A stretch of DNA of 64,000 bases from Chromobacterium rhizoryzae (GCF_020544465.1 NZ_CP066126.1:3534001-3598000), one strand, 5' to 3'; shown: positions 52,375 through 61,551, numbered from the stretch's first letter. Notes: generated by a model not told the origin, from the letters alone. A program made the numbers and translations.

Positions 52375-52635
52375 TTACTCTTCCAGCAGACGCTTCACCA
52401 CGTCCACGTATTCCTGCTTGGCCTCGTCGCTGCCCTTGCCTTTCAGCTTTTCCCAGGCGTCGAATTTGGCGCGGTTGATGAAGTCCATCATGCCCGGGCG
52501 CTCGCCGGCGGCGTCGCCTTCGGTCGCCTGCTTGAACAGCGCGTACAGCTGCAACAGGGTCTGGTTGTCCGGACGCTCGGACAGGGTCTTGACATCGGCC
52601 TGAGCCTGGGTGAACAGAGTCTGCAGATCAGACAT
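52375..52635 (-). CDS. Acyl-CoA-binding protein
   Basis: The 86-residue protein matches the eukaryote-type ACBP fold: LQLYALFKQATEGDAAGERPG followed by NRAKFDAWEKLKGKGSDEAKQEY, with the conserved Tyr/Lys acyl-CoA contacts. It buffers long-chain acyl-CoA. The ATG at 52635 gives the normal ACBP length. It lies between a terminator and a large dispersed repeat. Confidence 0.95.
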   Translation of the reverse strand: MSDLQTLFTQAQADVKTLSERPDNQTLLQLYALFKQATEGDAAGERPGMMDFINRAKFDAWEKLKGKGSDEAKQEYVDVVKRLLEE

Positions 52636-52829
52636 GGGAATTCCTTTGTTGAAGGCCGGGACGTTCGTACGCCCCTGATTGGAGATGTTAGCCTCCGGCA
52701 AGCAGCGCCGGAGAGCGGAATTTACCACGAACCCGCGCCCTTGGTCAGCCGCCGGCCCGGCGTCCGGCCTCAATTTTGTTCCACCGGCCCGCTCCAAGGC
52801 CGCCCTGGCCCGGGAGAGCCTTGCACAGG

Positions 52830-52982
52830 CTTGAGAATGTGTTCGCGATCTCGCGAGCTAAGGCGAGACAAGGCGAAAACGTCTGAGAAAGCGGAGTGCG
52901 CACGCGGCGCATCAGCCTTTCGAAGGGGCGCTCACCGTGCAACGCCCCGCGACGCGCGGCAGATCGTAAACACGTTCTAAGG
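52830..52982 (+). repeat. Dispersed ~150-bp repeat element, full copy E
   Basis: It begins TTGAGAATGTGTTCGCGATC and ends CAGATCGTAAACACGTTCTA. The GAGACAAGGCGAAAACGTCT core is intact; the palindromic centre has diverged to GGAGTGCGCACGCGGCGCAT. The right end provides the TAG stop (minus strand) of the TonB-like gene. Confidence 0.85.
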
Positions 52983-53696
52983 CCGGCCCGGCGCCGCCGT
53001 TTCCGTCAACGGCGCCGTCTCCAGCAGAATTCGTTTATAGCTCTTCACCGCAATGCCGTCTTTGCGCGCAGGCAAGAAGCGCGCGCGCCGGAACGGCTCC
53101 AGCTGCGCGTCGCCGTCCGCCGGCGCCGCCCCCGCCCATTGCGCCGCGTCCACCCCGCCCTGCTCATTGATATAGACGCGCAGCTCGAACACCGGCGGAT
53201 CCCCAGGCATATCGGCCAGTATCGGCGGCACGATGGGCTCCAGCGGCTCCGCCAGGCGCTCCAGCTGTCCGGCCGGATAATAAAGGTCCAGGCCCAGCCG
53301 CTGCGGCAGCCCCTCATCGGCGGCGGCGGCTTGCTCGCCGTTTGCCGCCGGCGCGGAGGCTTCCGGCGCGGGGACGGACGCGGCCGCCGGCAGCGTCTCC
53401 TGCCGCGGCGCCGACGCCTCCGCCAAGGCTTGCGACGCCCCGGGCCCGGTCATGGCCGGCGGCAGAGCGGCCGGCTCCGCGGCAAGGCCGGAAGCCGCGG
53501 ACCGGACGGCGTCCCGCGCCGCGCTGGCAGCGGGCGGCGCGGCGGACAGACGCACGCTCAGACCGGAAACCGCGCCCTGCGCGCCGCCGGCCGGCCACGG
53601 CGCGAACAAGGCCAGCCCGTGCAAGGCCAGCGATAGCGACAGGCCCAGCAACAGGCGGTCGCCGTCGGACAAGCGCCGGCCCGGCCGCGCCGTCAT
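52977..53696 (-). CDS. TonB-like energy-transduction protein
   Basis: This 239-residue protein has an N-terminal membrane anchor (residues ~15-32), a long Ala/Pro-rich periplasmic spacer and a C-terminal domain around FELRVYINEQGGVDAAQW, close to the TonB C-terminal fold. No ExbB/ExbD genes are adjacent. Its final codons are formed by the dispersed repeat (stop TAG in the repeat end), so the last residues may be of repeat origin. Confidence 0.7.
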   Translation of the reverse strand: MTARPGRRLSDGDRLLLGLSLSLALHGLALFAPWPAGGAQGAVSGLSVRLSAAPPAASAARDAVRSAASGLAAEPAALPPAMTGPGASQALAEASAPRQETLPAAASVPAPEASAPAANGEQAAAADEGLPQRLGLDLYYPAGQLERLAEPLEPIVPPILADMPGDPPVFELRVYINEQGGVDAAQWAGAAPADGDAQLEPFRRARFLPARKDGIAVKSYKRILLETAPLTETAAPGRP

Positions 53697-53717
53697 CGCC
53701 GCCCGCCAGGCGCGACA

Positions 53718-53758
53718 ACGGCCTGCCCCGGCGTCGCGCGGACGCAGGGGCAGGCCGT
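53718..53758. repeat. Long perfect hairpin between dsbC and the TonB-like gene
   Basis: ACGGCCTGCCCC (53718-53729) pairs perfectly with GGGGCAGGCCGT (53747-53758). Inside, GCGTC pairs with GACGC, so the stem has 17 pairs around one mismatch and a five-base loop. No T-tract follows on either strand. It could be a REP-like element or a weak terminator after dsbC. Confidence 0.7.
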
Positions 53759-53792
53759 GGAATTCCGCTTAGCGGCGCCTGCCTTCATGCGC

Positions 53793-54527
53793 TCACTTGG
53801 CGTTGAGCAGCTTCTCGATATCGTCGCCATCGATCGCGCCCGGCACCAGCTGGCCGTTGGCGAAGATCAGGCCCGGCGTGCCGGTGATGCCCAGCTTCTC
53901 GCCCAGCTGCTGAATCTTCTCCAGCGGAGTGTCGCAATTGTCCGGACCGGTCAGCGGCTTGCCGTCGCGCATGAAGCCGGACCAGGCCGCCACTTTGTCG
54001 GGCGAGCACCAGATCTGCTTGGACTTGCGCATCGCGTCCGGGTGCAACTGGGACAGCGGGTAGAGGAAGGTGTAGATGGTCACGTTGTCCAGGTTCTTCA
54101 GGCCTTCGCGCTCCAGCTTCTTGCAGAACGGGCAGTCCGGATCGGAGAACACCGCCAGCTTGCGCTCGCCCTTGCCGCGCACTTCCTTCAGCGCGTATTC
54201 AAACGGCAGCGACTTGAAGTCCACCTTGTTCAGCTCGGCCATTTTCTTCTCGGTCAGGCTTTCCTTCTTCACCGCGTCGATCAGATCGCCGACAAACAGA
54301 TAGCTGGCGTCGGCGTTGGTGTACACCACCTGCTTATTGTCCACCACCACCTCGAAAATCCCTTTCACCGGGGTGGCGCTCACCGCCTTGACCGGCTTGC
54401 CGGGGAAACGGCCTTCAAACGCCTTCTTCACGTCGCCGGCGTTGCCGCTGCCGGCGGCTTGCGAGCAAGCGGCCAGCGCCATCATCAGGGAGGCGCCCAG
54501 CGCCAGGGACTTCAGGTTCTTCTTCAT
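53793..54527 (-). CDS. dsbC: Disulfide-bond isomerase DsbC, lipobox-bearing
   Basis: The 244-residue protein has a DsbC N-terminal dimerisation domain and a thioredoxin domain with CPFC (FSDPDCPFCKKLE). A TPGLIFANG cis-proline segment follows. A second Cys pair (WCSP and NCDT) is also usual in DsbC. The signal segment ends LAAC, a lipobox, so it may be a lipoprotein. The ATG at 54527 follows a TTG that the longer frame would use. Confidence 0.94.
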   Translation of the reverse strand: MKKNLKSLALGASLMMALAACSQAAGSGNAGDVKKAFEGRFPGKPVKAVSATPVKGIFEVVVDNKQVVYTNADASYLFVGDLIDAVKKESLTEKKMAELNKVDFKSLPFEYALKEVRGKGERKLAVFSDPDCPFCKKLEREGLKNLDNVTIYTFLYPLSQLHPDAMRKSKQIWCSPDKVAAWSGFMRDGKPLTGPDNCDTPLEKIQQLGEKLGITGTPGLIFANGQLVPGAIDGDDIEKLLNAK

Positions 54528-54551
54528 CAATCTTTATCCTTGAAAGGAGGT

Positions 54552-55715
54552 TCAGTAACCAATCGCCTGCCGAGCGAATTGCCGCTTCAAAGGCTTCAGG
54601 CAATTGGTCAGGTTCAAGCCGGTGTTGCGCAGCCAGGACAGGCCCGGCCCTTGGGCGTGAAACAGCTGGAACAAGCCGTCGCAGCCCAATTGCATGGTTT
54701 TCACCGCTTCGCGCCGCCGGCGCTCGTAACGGCGCAGCAGCATCCAGTCTCCGGCGTCGCGTTCGCCGGCCAACAGCGCGGCCAATTGCGCCGCGTCCTG
54801 GAAGCCCAGGTTCACCCCCTGGCCGGCCAGGGGATGCACGGTGTGGGCCGCGTCGCCCACCAGGACCACGCGTTCCGCCGCCACCCGCTCCGGCTGGATC
54901 AAGCGCAGCGGAAACGCCGCCGCGGGGGTGAGGCAGGTCAACTCGCCCAGCTCCCGTCCTCCGGCCGCCGCCACCGTCGCCGCCAGTTGCTCCGGCGGCA
55001 GCTCCAGCAAGCGCGAGGGATCAGAAGTTGACCACACCATGGAAATTCGGTTCCCGGCCATGGGCAGCCAGGCCAGGATGCTGTCGCCGGTGAACCATTG
55101 CCGCGCCACGCCGCCGTGCGGGCGTTCGCAGTCGAAATTGGCCACCACCCCGCTCTGGCCGTAGGGTTTGACGCTGGCGTTCAAGCCGGCCTGCTCGCGC
55201 ACCCAGGAGTTGGCGCCGTCGGCGCCGGCCAGCAAGGCGGCGCTCAGCCGGCGGCCGTCTTCCAGCGTCAGCTCCGCGCCCAGCGCGTCGGCGCGCAGCG
55301 CCTGCGGCTTGATGCCCGCCAGGCAATCCACGCCGGACGCCGCCAGCCGCCGCCACAAGGCGGCCAGCAGCCAGCGGTTCTCTGCGATCCAGGCCAGCGC
55401 CGGCTCGCCGGCGTCGCTGGCGGCGAACTCGATGCGGCCGCCGGCGTCGCCGCGCACGTCCATAGCCTCAATCGCGCCCAGGCGCTCGGCGCCGGGCCAG
55501 GCGTCCAGGCTCTCCAGGAAACGGCGATTGGCCGGGCTCACCGCGTAGATGCGCGCATCCCAGCCCTGGTCCAGGTCCTGAAGCTCGGGCGGCCGTCCTT
55601 CGAGCAAGGCCACCCGCTTGCCGGCGCGGTCCAGCGCCAGCGCCAGGCTGGCGCCCACCAAGCCGCCGCCGACCACGATCACGTCGTACTGCAATGCTTT
55701 CACATCCGCTCCCAT
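54552..55715 (-). CDS. UbiH/UbiF-family FAD monooxygenase
   Basis: The 387-residue flavoprotein has GGGLVGASLALAL (FAD binding), the DGANSWVRE segment and GDAAHTVHPLAGQGVNLG, characteristic of ubiquinone hydroxylases. It hydroxylates the ring of an intermediate in ubiquinone synthesis. Which position (C1, C5 or C6) cannot be told from sequence here. It overlaps the upstream ubiH-like gene by one base (ATGA), forming an operon. Confidence 0.9.
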   Translation of the reverse strand: MGADVKALQYDVIVVGGGLVGASLALALDRAGKRVALLEGRPPELQDLDQGWDARIYAVSPANRRFLESLDAWPGAERLGAIEAMDVRGDAGGRIEFAASDAGEPALAWIAENRWLLAALWRRLAASGVDCLAGIKPQALRADALGAELTLEDGRRLSAALLAGADGANSWVREQAGLNASVKPYGQSGVVANFDCERPHGGVARQWFTGDSILAWLPMAGNRISMVWSTSDPSRLLELPPEQLAATVAAAGGRELGELTCLTPAAAFPLRLIQPERVAAERVVLVGDAAHTVHPLAGQGVNLGFQDAAQLAALLAGERDAGDWMLLRRYERRRREAVKTMQLGCDGLFQLFHAQGPGLSWLRNTGLNLTNCLKPLKRQFARQAIGY

Positions 55716-56878
55716 CAGACGCCGAACACCAAATGGCTGGCGAACTTGCGCCGCAGCGGCGGCAGCGCGTCCAACGCGCTGAGGCCGACGCTGCGCATCG
55801 CGCTGACCACCGGATGGTGGCCGTCGAACAATTTGATCAAACCGTGGGTGAAACCCACCACCGCGTGGCTGTCCACCCGCCGCGACGCCGCGTAGGCCGC
55901 CAGTGCGGCGGCGTCGCCGGGATCGGCCGCGCCGGCCAGCGCCGCGCTGAGGCCGGCGGCGTCGCGCAGGCCCAGGTTCAGGCCCTGCGCCGCCACCGGG
56001 TGCATGGTTTGCGCGGCGTTGCCTATCATCGCCACCCGGCCGCTGACCACGCGGTTGAGCTGCTTCAGCGCCAGCGGAAACGCCGCGCGCGGCCCCACGC
56101 TCAGAATGCGGCCTTGCCGCTCGCCGAAGGCCTGCTGCAAGGCGGCGGCCACCTCGGCGTCGTCGGCCGCCTGCAAGCGGGCGGCGTCCTCCGCGCTGCG
56201 GGTCCACACCAACATATAAGCGTCGCCGTGCGGCAACAGGGCCAGCGGCCCGTCATGGGCGAAGCGCTCATAGGCCACGCCCTTGGGCGGCAATTCGGTG
56301 CGCACCTCGGCCAGCACCGCGCACTGACGGTAATCGTGGCTCAGACGCTTGACGCCGGGCAGGCTTTCCGCCAACGCGCCGCCCTCGGCCATCACCGCCA
56401 GCCGGCAGGTCAACACGCTCTCGCCGGCGTCCGACTCCACCGTCGCCACCGCGTAATGGCTGAGGCTTTTGACCGCCCGCACCCGGTGCCGCCACAACAC
56501 GCGCACGCCGGCGCGCTCCAGCGCGCCGCCCAGCGCCGCCACCAGCGCCGGATAATCCACCACCGCGCCCAGGTGCGGCAGGCCCACGTCCTCGCCCCGC
56601 AACAGGGTGCGGCCGCAAGCGCCTTGCTGCGACACGTGCACGCTGTCGATCACGGACGCCGGCAAATCCTCCGGCCAAGCGCCGGCTTCGCGCAGCAGTT
56701 CGCGGCTGTGCCAGGACAGCGCCAGCGCGCGCGCGTCGCGCACCGCCTCGTCGCGGCCGCGGGCCTCCACCAGCGTCACCTCGCGGCCGGCGCGCGCCAG
56801 CCGCAAGGCGGCCAGCGCCCCCACCGGGCCGCCGCCTATGATCACCACGTCCACATGTTCATTTGTCTGTTGCTGCAT
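55715..56878 (-). CDS. ubiH: UbiH-like ubiquinone-biosynthesis hydroxylase
   Basis: The 387-residue FAD monooxygenase has IIGGGPVGALAALRLA at the N-terminus and IGNAAQTMHPVAAQGLNLGLRD near residue 285. It is the same length as the gene that follows, its paralogue. AGGAGG just upstream of the ATG is strong. The two hydroxylases probably act on different ring positions; the UbiH assignment is tentative. Confidence 0.85.
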   Translation of the reverse strand: MQQQTNEHVDVVIIGGGPVGALAALRLARAGREVTLVEARGRDEAVRDARALALSWHSRELLREAGAWPEDLPASVIDSVHVSQQGACGRTLLRGEDVGLPHLGAVVDYPALVAALGGALERAGVRVLWRHRVRAVKSLSHYAVATVESDAGESVLTCRLAVMAEGGALAESLPGVKRLSHDYRQCAVLAEVRTELPPKGVAYERFAHDGPLALLPHGDAYMLVWTRSAEDAARLQAADDAEVAAALQQAFGERQGRILSVGPRAAFPLALKQLNRVVSGRVAMIGNAAQTMHPVAAQGLNLGLRDAAGLSAALAGAADPGDAAALAAYAASRRVDSHAVVGFTHGLIKLFDGHHPVVSAMRSVGLSALDALPPLRRKFASHLVFGV

Positions 56879-56918
56879 TCTGTTTCCTCCTGTTTCCTCG
56901 GGACACAGGCTCCGGAAT

Positions 56919-58214
56919 TCAATCCTGATTCATCAGCGCCTCGATCTCGTCGATGCGCTTGGGCACGCCGCCGGTATAGACCTCGCAGCCCTGCTCGGTG
57001 ATCAGCACATCGTCCTCGATGCGCACGCCGATATGGTGCAGCGCGGCCGGCACTCCGTCCGCCGGGCGGATGTACAAGCCCGGCTCCACCGTCACGCACA
57101 TGCCGGGCTGGTAAGCGCGCCACAGGCCGTTGCGCTTGCGCGCGCCCACGTCGTGCACGTCCAGACCGATCAGATGGCCGATGCCGTGCATGTAAAACTG
57201 GCGGTAGGCGCCGGATTCGATCACCCCGTCCACGCTGCCTTGCAGCAGCCCCAGGTCCAGCATGCCCTGGGCCAGCACCGCCAGCGCGGCGTCGCCGGAC
57301 GCGTTCCAGGGCACATTCGGCCCCAAGGCGGCGATGGCCGCCGCCTGCGCCGCCAGCACCACTTCGTAGACGTCGCGCTGCGGGCCGCTGAAACGGCCGT
57401 TGATCGGGAAACTGCGGGTGATGTCGCCGGCGTAGCCTTCCAGCTCGCAGCCGGCGTCGATCAACAGCATCTCGCCGTCGCGCAGCAAGCCGTTGTTGGC
57501 GCAGTAATGCAGGGTGCAGGCATGGGCGCCGCCGGCGACGATGCTTTCGTAGGAAGGCTGGCGCGCGCCGCGGCTGACGAAGGCGTGCAGGATTTCCGCC
57601 TCGATCTGGTATTCATGCAGGCCGGGCCGGGTGGCGCGCATCGCCTGCACATGACCGGCGGCGGAAATCTCGCCGGCGCGGCGCAGCAGCGCGATCTCGC
57701 TGTCGTCCTTGATCAGGCGCATCTCGTCCAGCAGCGCGTGCACGTCGCCGTAGCAGCTGGGCGCCGGCGCGCCGTGGTAGGCGCGCTGGCGCAGGCTATC
57801 CAGCCAGCCGTTGACGCGCACGTCGAATTTGGCGTCGCGGCCCAGACTCCAGCACAGCCGGCCGCAACCGGACAGCAGCTCCAGCATCCGCGCGTCCAGC
57901 TCGGCGACGGGATAAGCCTCGTCGAAGCCGAAAACCTCCGCCGCCGCCTGCGGCCCGTGGCGGAAGCCTTCCCAGATTTCCATGTCCGGATTTTTGTCGC
58001 GGCAGAACAGGATGGACTTGCCGCTGCGCCCGTCCAGCACCAACACCGCTTCCGGCTCGGCGAAACCGGTCAGGTACAGGAAATGGCTGTCCGGGCGATA
58101 GGGATAGAAATTATCGGCGTTGCGCACCGCTTCCGGCGCGGTGGGCAGCACCGCGACGGCGTCGCCCAGGGCGGACAGCAGGCGGGCGCGGCGTGCGGCA
58201 TGAGGCGTGGGCAT
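56919..58214 (-). CDS. pepP: Xaa-Pro aminopeptidase PepP
   Basis: The 431-residue M24 metallopeptidase removes N-terminal residues preceding proline. The C-terminal domain holds the metal ligands: LIDAGCELEGYAGDITRSFP (two Asp), HGIGHLIGLDVHD (His), VTVEPGLY (Glu) and VRIEDDVLIT (Glu). An N-terminal creatinase-type domain precedes it. In many Beta- and Gammaproteobacteria pepP stands next to ubiH, as here. Confidence 0.96.
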   Translation of the reverse strand: MPTPHAARRARLLSALGDAVAVLPTAPEAVRNADNFYPYRPDSHFLYLTGFAEPEAVLVLDGRSGKSILFCRDKNPDMEIWEGFRHGPQAAAEVFGFDEAYPVAELDARMLELLSGCGRLCWSLGRDAKFDVRVNGWLDSLRQRAYHGAPAPSCYGDVHALLDEMRLIKDDSEIALLRRAGEISAAGHVQAMRATRPGLHEYQIEAEILHAFVSRGARQPSYESIVAGGAHACTLHYCANNGLLRDGEMLLIDAGCELEGYAGDITRSFPINGRFSGPQRDVYEVVLAAQAAAIAALGPNVPWNASGDAALAVLAQGMLDLGLLQGSVDGVIESGAYRQFYMHGIGHLIGLDVHDVGARKRNGLWRAYQPGMCVTVEPGLYIRPADGVPAALHHIGVRIEDDVLITEQGCEVYTGGVPKRIDEIEALMNQD

Positions 58215-58354
58215 GGCGGAATCCAGGCAAGGGACCGACGCGGTCGTAAAAGCGGCAGTTTACACCGCCGCCCGCGCCAACCCAAGCCCCGCCGCCGGGC
58301 AAGGCCCCGCAGCGGCGGGGATGGAAACCTCCAAGCCGCGCAAGGCGCGGCTCA

Positions 58355-61012
58355 CTACGACCATGTCCACGGCCGTGGCGGAAGCGGCGGCGCGTCCGGG
58401 TCGTTGGGGTGCGGCGGCGTCAAGGCGCGCCAGGCTTCCAGTTCCGCCATGTCCTGCTTTCGCGCCTCCCAGGCCCTCAGCATCAGCGGCGTCGGCTGCC
58501 ACGGCTCGGCGCCGAACTCCGGCAGCCGCGGTTCGGCGCGCCACGCCGCCCTGAGCGCCGCTTCCGCCGCCGCCGGCCGCTGGCTGAAGGCCCGCAGCGC
58601 CGGGTCCAGCTCCGCCATCGGCAAGGCCGCTCCGCTCCGCGGGTCGGTGAACTTCAGCTCCGGCAGCGCCCCGGCCGGCCACTGCGGCCAGCCGCGCCCG
58701 CTCAAGACCGGCAAGCCCAGCGACGGCAAGATCAAGCCCAGCAGATAGCGCGGGTCCTTGCGCTTGATCGCGAAGCCGACGCTGCCCAGCGTCACCGCCA
58801 GCCCCACCACCCGGCCGGCTATCATCAGCGGCGACAGCGGCTTGTTGGATTCGTCGTCGTAGAACACCGTGCGGTAGCGGAAGTAGTCGGTCCACGGCTC
58901 GCGGGAGCCAATCCAGCTGGAGTACATGAACCAGGCGCGCGAATCGTGGATGTGCTCGTCGTACAGCAGCACCAGATCGCGCAGCTCGCGTTGGCCGAAC
59001 AAGGTTTTTTCCTTGGCCTGACCGCCCTCGCGGATGCTGGCGTACTCGGCGGCCTCGTCGTCGCTGTTGAGCAGGTAGACGGTGCCGCCCAGCAGCAGGT
59101 CCAGCACTCCGTCGATGACGCTGCTGGGGTCGCCGGACAACTGCCACTCCGGCACATAATCCTTGCGGAAGTCCTTGGCGCCGTGCTCCAGCTGCTGCTG
59201 GTCGATCACCGGTTCAAAGCCCTTGTCGATATTGACCCGGGTGGCCACGCCCGGCCGCGTCACCATCTGCTCGCTGCCGTCCTTGGCCTTGCCGCCGTCC
59301 GGAATCGGCTTGCCGGCGGCGGCTTTGGCTATCAGTTCGCGGTCATCGTTGAGTTGCTTCTGTTGCTCCGGCGACAGTGTCGGCGGCGGCTTGTTGTCGC
59401 GCCGGGCCAGGTCCTCCTGCAATTGCCGGCCATGCTCGCGCTCCAGCGCCTGGCGCAGCGGCTTGGGCTGGTCCTTACCGTCGCAACGCTTGAAATAGTC
59501 CTGCCGCGCCTGATCATGTTCGTACTCGTAAATACAGCGCGACCCGGCAATCCAGCGGTGGATGCGCCAGCCGGTGATCCAGGCGATCTGGCTGCGCAAC
59601 ACGTCTTCCAGCCTGCCGGCCTGGGCTTGTTCCAGCCAGGCGTTGAAGCGGGTGATGACTTCCGGGGCCACCATGAACTCCAGCTGAGTATCACGCTCCA
59701 TTACCAGCCAGCGCTTGTCCAAGCGTTCGTTCTCGGCCAGTGCGATCTCCGGCACCTGCAAGGGCGCGCCGGCCTCGAAGGCGGCGCGGTACATATCGTG
59801 CAAGGGAATCTGCGACAGCAGCAGCCACTGCCGGTCTGGGTTCTTGGGATCCACGCCCTTGCCCTGCTCTCCAGGCGGGTAGCCGCCGCCGACATCGCTG
59901 TGCATGCCGGGATACAGGGTCTCGACGCAGCCGGCGCGGTAGCGTGACGGGCCATTGGCCTGCTTGGGGTCGTCGCGGCGGCGGATGCTGTCCAATGGAA
60001 AGCTGGCGCGCTGCTCGTGGGCGGCGACGAAGTGCTGGCACTGCTCCAGGAACAGGGGGTTGTCGGACAGGCGCAACTGGCTGTCGCCGGCCCAAGCCAT
60101 ATGGCCGTCGGCCATCGGCAGGCTATTGGCCAGGCCGACGGTGGCGACGGTGTCGAACAGGCCCATAAAGCGGATGGAGATCGGAATGCCGATCAGGCGG
60201 TGCTGGACCTCCACCGCGTCAGGCGGCGCGTCCTCGGGCCGGGTCAGCGCCTCCAGCCAGCGGGCGAACACCCTGGCCTCGGCGGCGCCGCGGGAGAAAC
60301 CGTAAACGTAGAGGCGGATGCCCAGCACCGTCGGTCGGGGTTTGGCGTAGCGGGCCTCGGCCAGCGCCTCCAGCTGCGGGCGCAGCGCGTCGGCGCGCTG
60401 GACATAGCCGTCCGGTTGCGACACTGGATTGCGCATGCGCTGGATCACCAGTTCTTTGGCATCCTCGTCAGGCAATGGCGGCATGCCGTAATTTTGGCGT
60501 AAAGCGTGGATCAGTCGCGTAAGCCCCCAGTTGATGCGGTCCTCGCCGCCATTGGCGAAGATCAGGCCGCTGCTCATCGGCTTCAGCTCGCCGATCTCGG
60601 GGAAACGGGTGCCGACGCCAGGGATGTAGTAGGCGTACCAGCCCTGCTCGGCCAGTTTGTTGTCGGCCTGGCCGCTGCCGCCCTGCTTGCTGCCCAGGGT
60701 GGCGTGATAGAGCCGAGCGATATTCGAGGTAGAGCGCGGCTTGGCCTGGCTATCGGATTCCTCGTGATTATTGGTGCCGTCGAAGAACAGCGAGATAGTC
60801 AGGCTCTTGGTGCAGGTGGGCGAGGCGTAGACCGGCCCGCCCTCGGCGGCGGCCTTGCGGCGGCGGTATTTCTCGTCGCTGAGGTCACGCTCCTTCAACT
60901 GCTCATTGTTCAGCCGCTGCCGGTAATTGAGCGGCAGCAGGCCGTTGTCGGGGAAGGGCTCGGCACGGAGGTGGACGGCTTCGGGGGCGGGACGCTGATC
61001 TACTTGGGGCAT
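58355..61012 (-). CDS. Type VI secretion phospholipase effector (Tle1, DUF2235)
   Basis: The ~885-residue protein has the DUF2235 hydrolase core. GFSRG gives the nucleophile Ser240, with Asp287 in MGLFDTVATVG and His371 in YPGMHSDVGGGY, the Tle1 catalytic triad. The N-terminal ~100 residues (MPQVDQRPAP, with FFDGTNNHEES) are also found in the duplicated pieces upstream. The C-terminal part (around 760-790) has a hydrophobic stretch. The ATG at 61012 has AAGGAA seven bases upstream and overlaps the immunity stop by 13 bases. It likely hydrolyses membrane lipids of rivals. Confidence 0.9.
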   Translation of the reverse strand: MPQVDQRPAPEAVHLRAEPFPDNGLLPLNYRQRLNNEQLKERDLSDEKYRRRKAAAEGGPVYASPTCTKSLTISLFFDGTNNHEESDSQAKPRSTSNIARLYHATLGSKQGGSGQADNKLAEQGWYAYYIPGVGTRFPEIGELKPMSSGLIFANGGEDRINWGLTRLIHALRQNYGMPPLPDEDAKELVIQRMRNPVSQPDGYVQRADALRPQLEALAEARYAKPRPTVLGIRLYVYGFSRGAAEARVFARWLEALTRPEDAPPDAVEVQHRLIGIPISIRFMGLFDTVATVGLANSLPMADGHMAWAGDSQLRLSDNPLFLEQCQHFVAAHEQRASFPLDSIRRRDDPKQANGPSRYRAGCVETLYPGMHSDVGGGYPPGEQGKGVDPKNPDRQWLLLSQIPLHDMYRAAFEAGAPLQVPEIALAENERLDKRWLVMERDTQLEFMVAPEVITRFNAWLEQAQAGRLEDVLRSQIAWITGWRIHRWIAGSRCIYEYEHDQARQDYFKRCDGKDQPKPLRQALEREHGRQLQEDLARRDNKPPPTLSPEQQKQLNDDRELIAKAAAGKPIPDGGKAKDGSEQMVTRPGVATRVNIDKGFEPVIDQQQLEHGAKDFRKDYVPEWQLSGDPSSVIDGVLDLLLGGTVYLLNSDDEAAEYASIREGGQAKEKTLFGQRELRDLVLLYDEHIHDSRAWFMYSSWIGSREPWTDYFRYRTVFYDDESNKPLSPLMIAGRVVGLAVTLGSVGFAIKRKDPRYLLGLILPSLGLPVLSGRGWPQWPAGALPELKFTDPRSGAALPMAELDPALRAFSQRPAAAEAALRAAWRAEPRLPEFGAEPWQPTPLMLRAWEARKQDMAELEAWRALTPPHPNDPDAPPLPPRPWTWS

Positions 61013-61551
61013 GTCTTGGGTTCCTTCATCTTGAGGGGCTCTTGTACCGGGTAGCCAGGGTCGCCGTAATAGCCGCCGCAATAGCTGACGACCTTGACCT
61101 GATTACAGGGCAGGAAGTGGACATTGAGGCCGCAGGACTTCTCATAGCGCGGGATTTCGACGACGGCGCGGTGTTGGGTGAATTCAGCACGGACACGTTC
61201 TTGTTCCGATGGAAGGATCCGACCATATTGGTCCCGCCGGAAGGGAGACATCGGGTTGGGGTCTTTTTCCCATTCGACGGTGGCCATCAGTCCCGGCCGC
61301 CACTGGCGCGGCAGCGAGGCGCAGCAGGATTGTTTGCCGCCGCCCTGGTAGGGTCCGATATTGGGTCCGCCGGCACGGTTGACGCTGAAGCGGTTGATGG
61401 CGGCGGAGGTGTGGTTGTAGCCCTCGACGCCAGCGGGCACCATCTCGGTGGACGGCTTATTGCCCATGGCCTGGGCCGGCAGCAGCGCGGCGAGGGCCAG
61501 CGCGGCCAGGCCGTGTTGGATGGACCGCCAGACGGCGGCGAAGTCAGACAT
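61000..61551 (-). CDS. DUF3304-like immunity protein, copy 1
   Basis: The 183-residue protein has a signal-type N-terminus (IQHGLAALALAALLPAQAMG) and a conserved body (GGGKQSCCASLPRQWRPGLM) ending in KEPKTCPK. DUF3304 proteins accompany Tle phospholipases, and this gene overlaps the effector start, which supports an immunity role. AAGGAGTGGATC precedes the ATG. The central segment (DPNPMSPFRRDQYGRILPSEQ) differs from copies 2 and 3. The usual partner of the full effector is probably this copy. Confidence 0.85.
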   Translation of the reverse strand: MSDFAAVWRSIQHGLAALALAALLPAQAMGNKPSTEMVPAGVEGYNHTSAAINRFSVNRAGGPNIGPYQGGGKQSCCASLPRQWRPGLMATVEWEKDPNPMSPFRRDQYGRILPSEQERVRAEFTQHRAVVEIPRYEKSCGLNVHFLPCNQVKVVSYCGGYYGDPGYPVQEPLKMKEPKTCPK

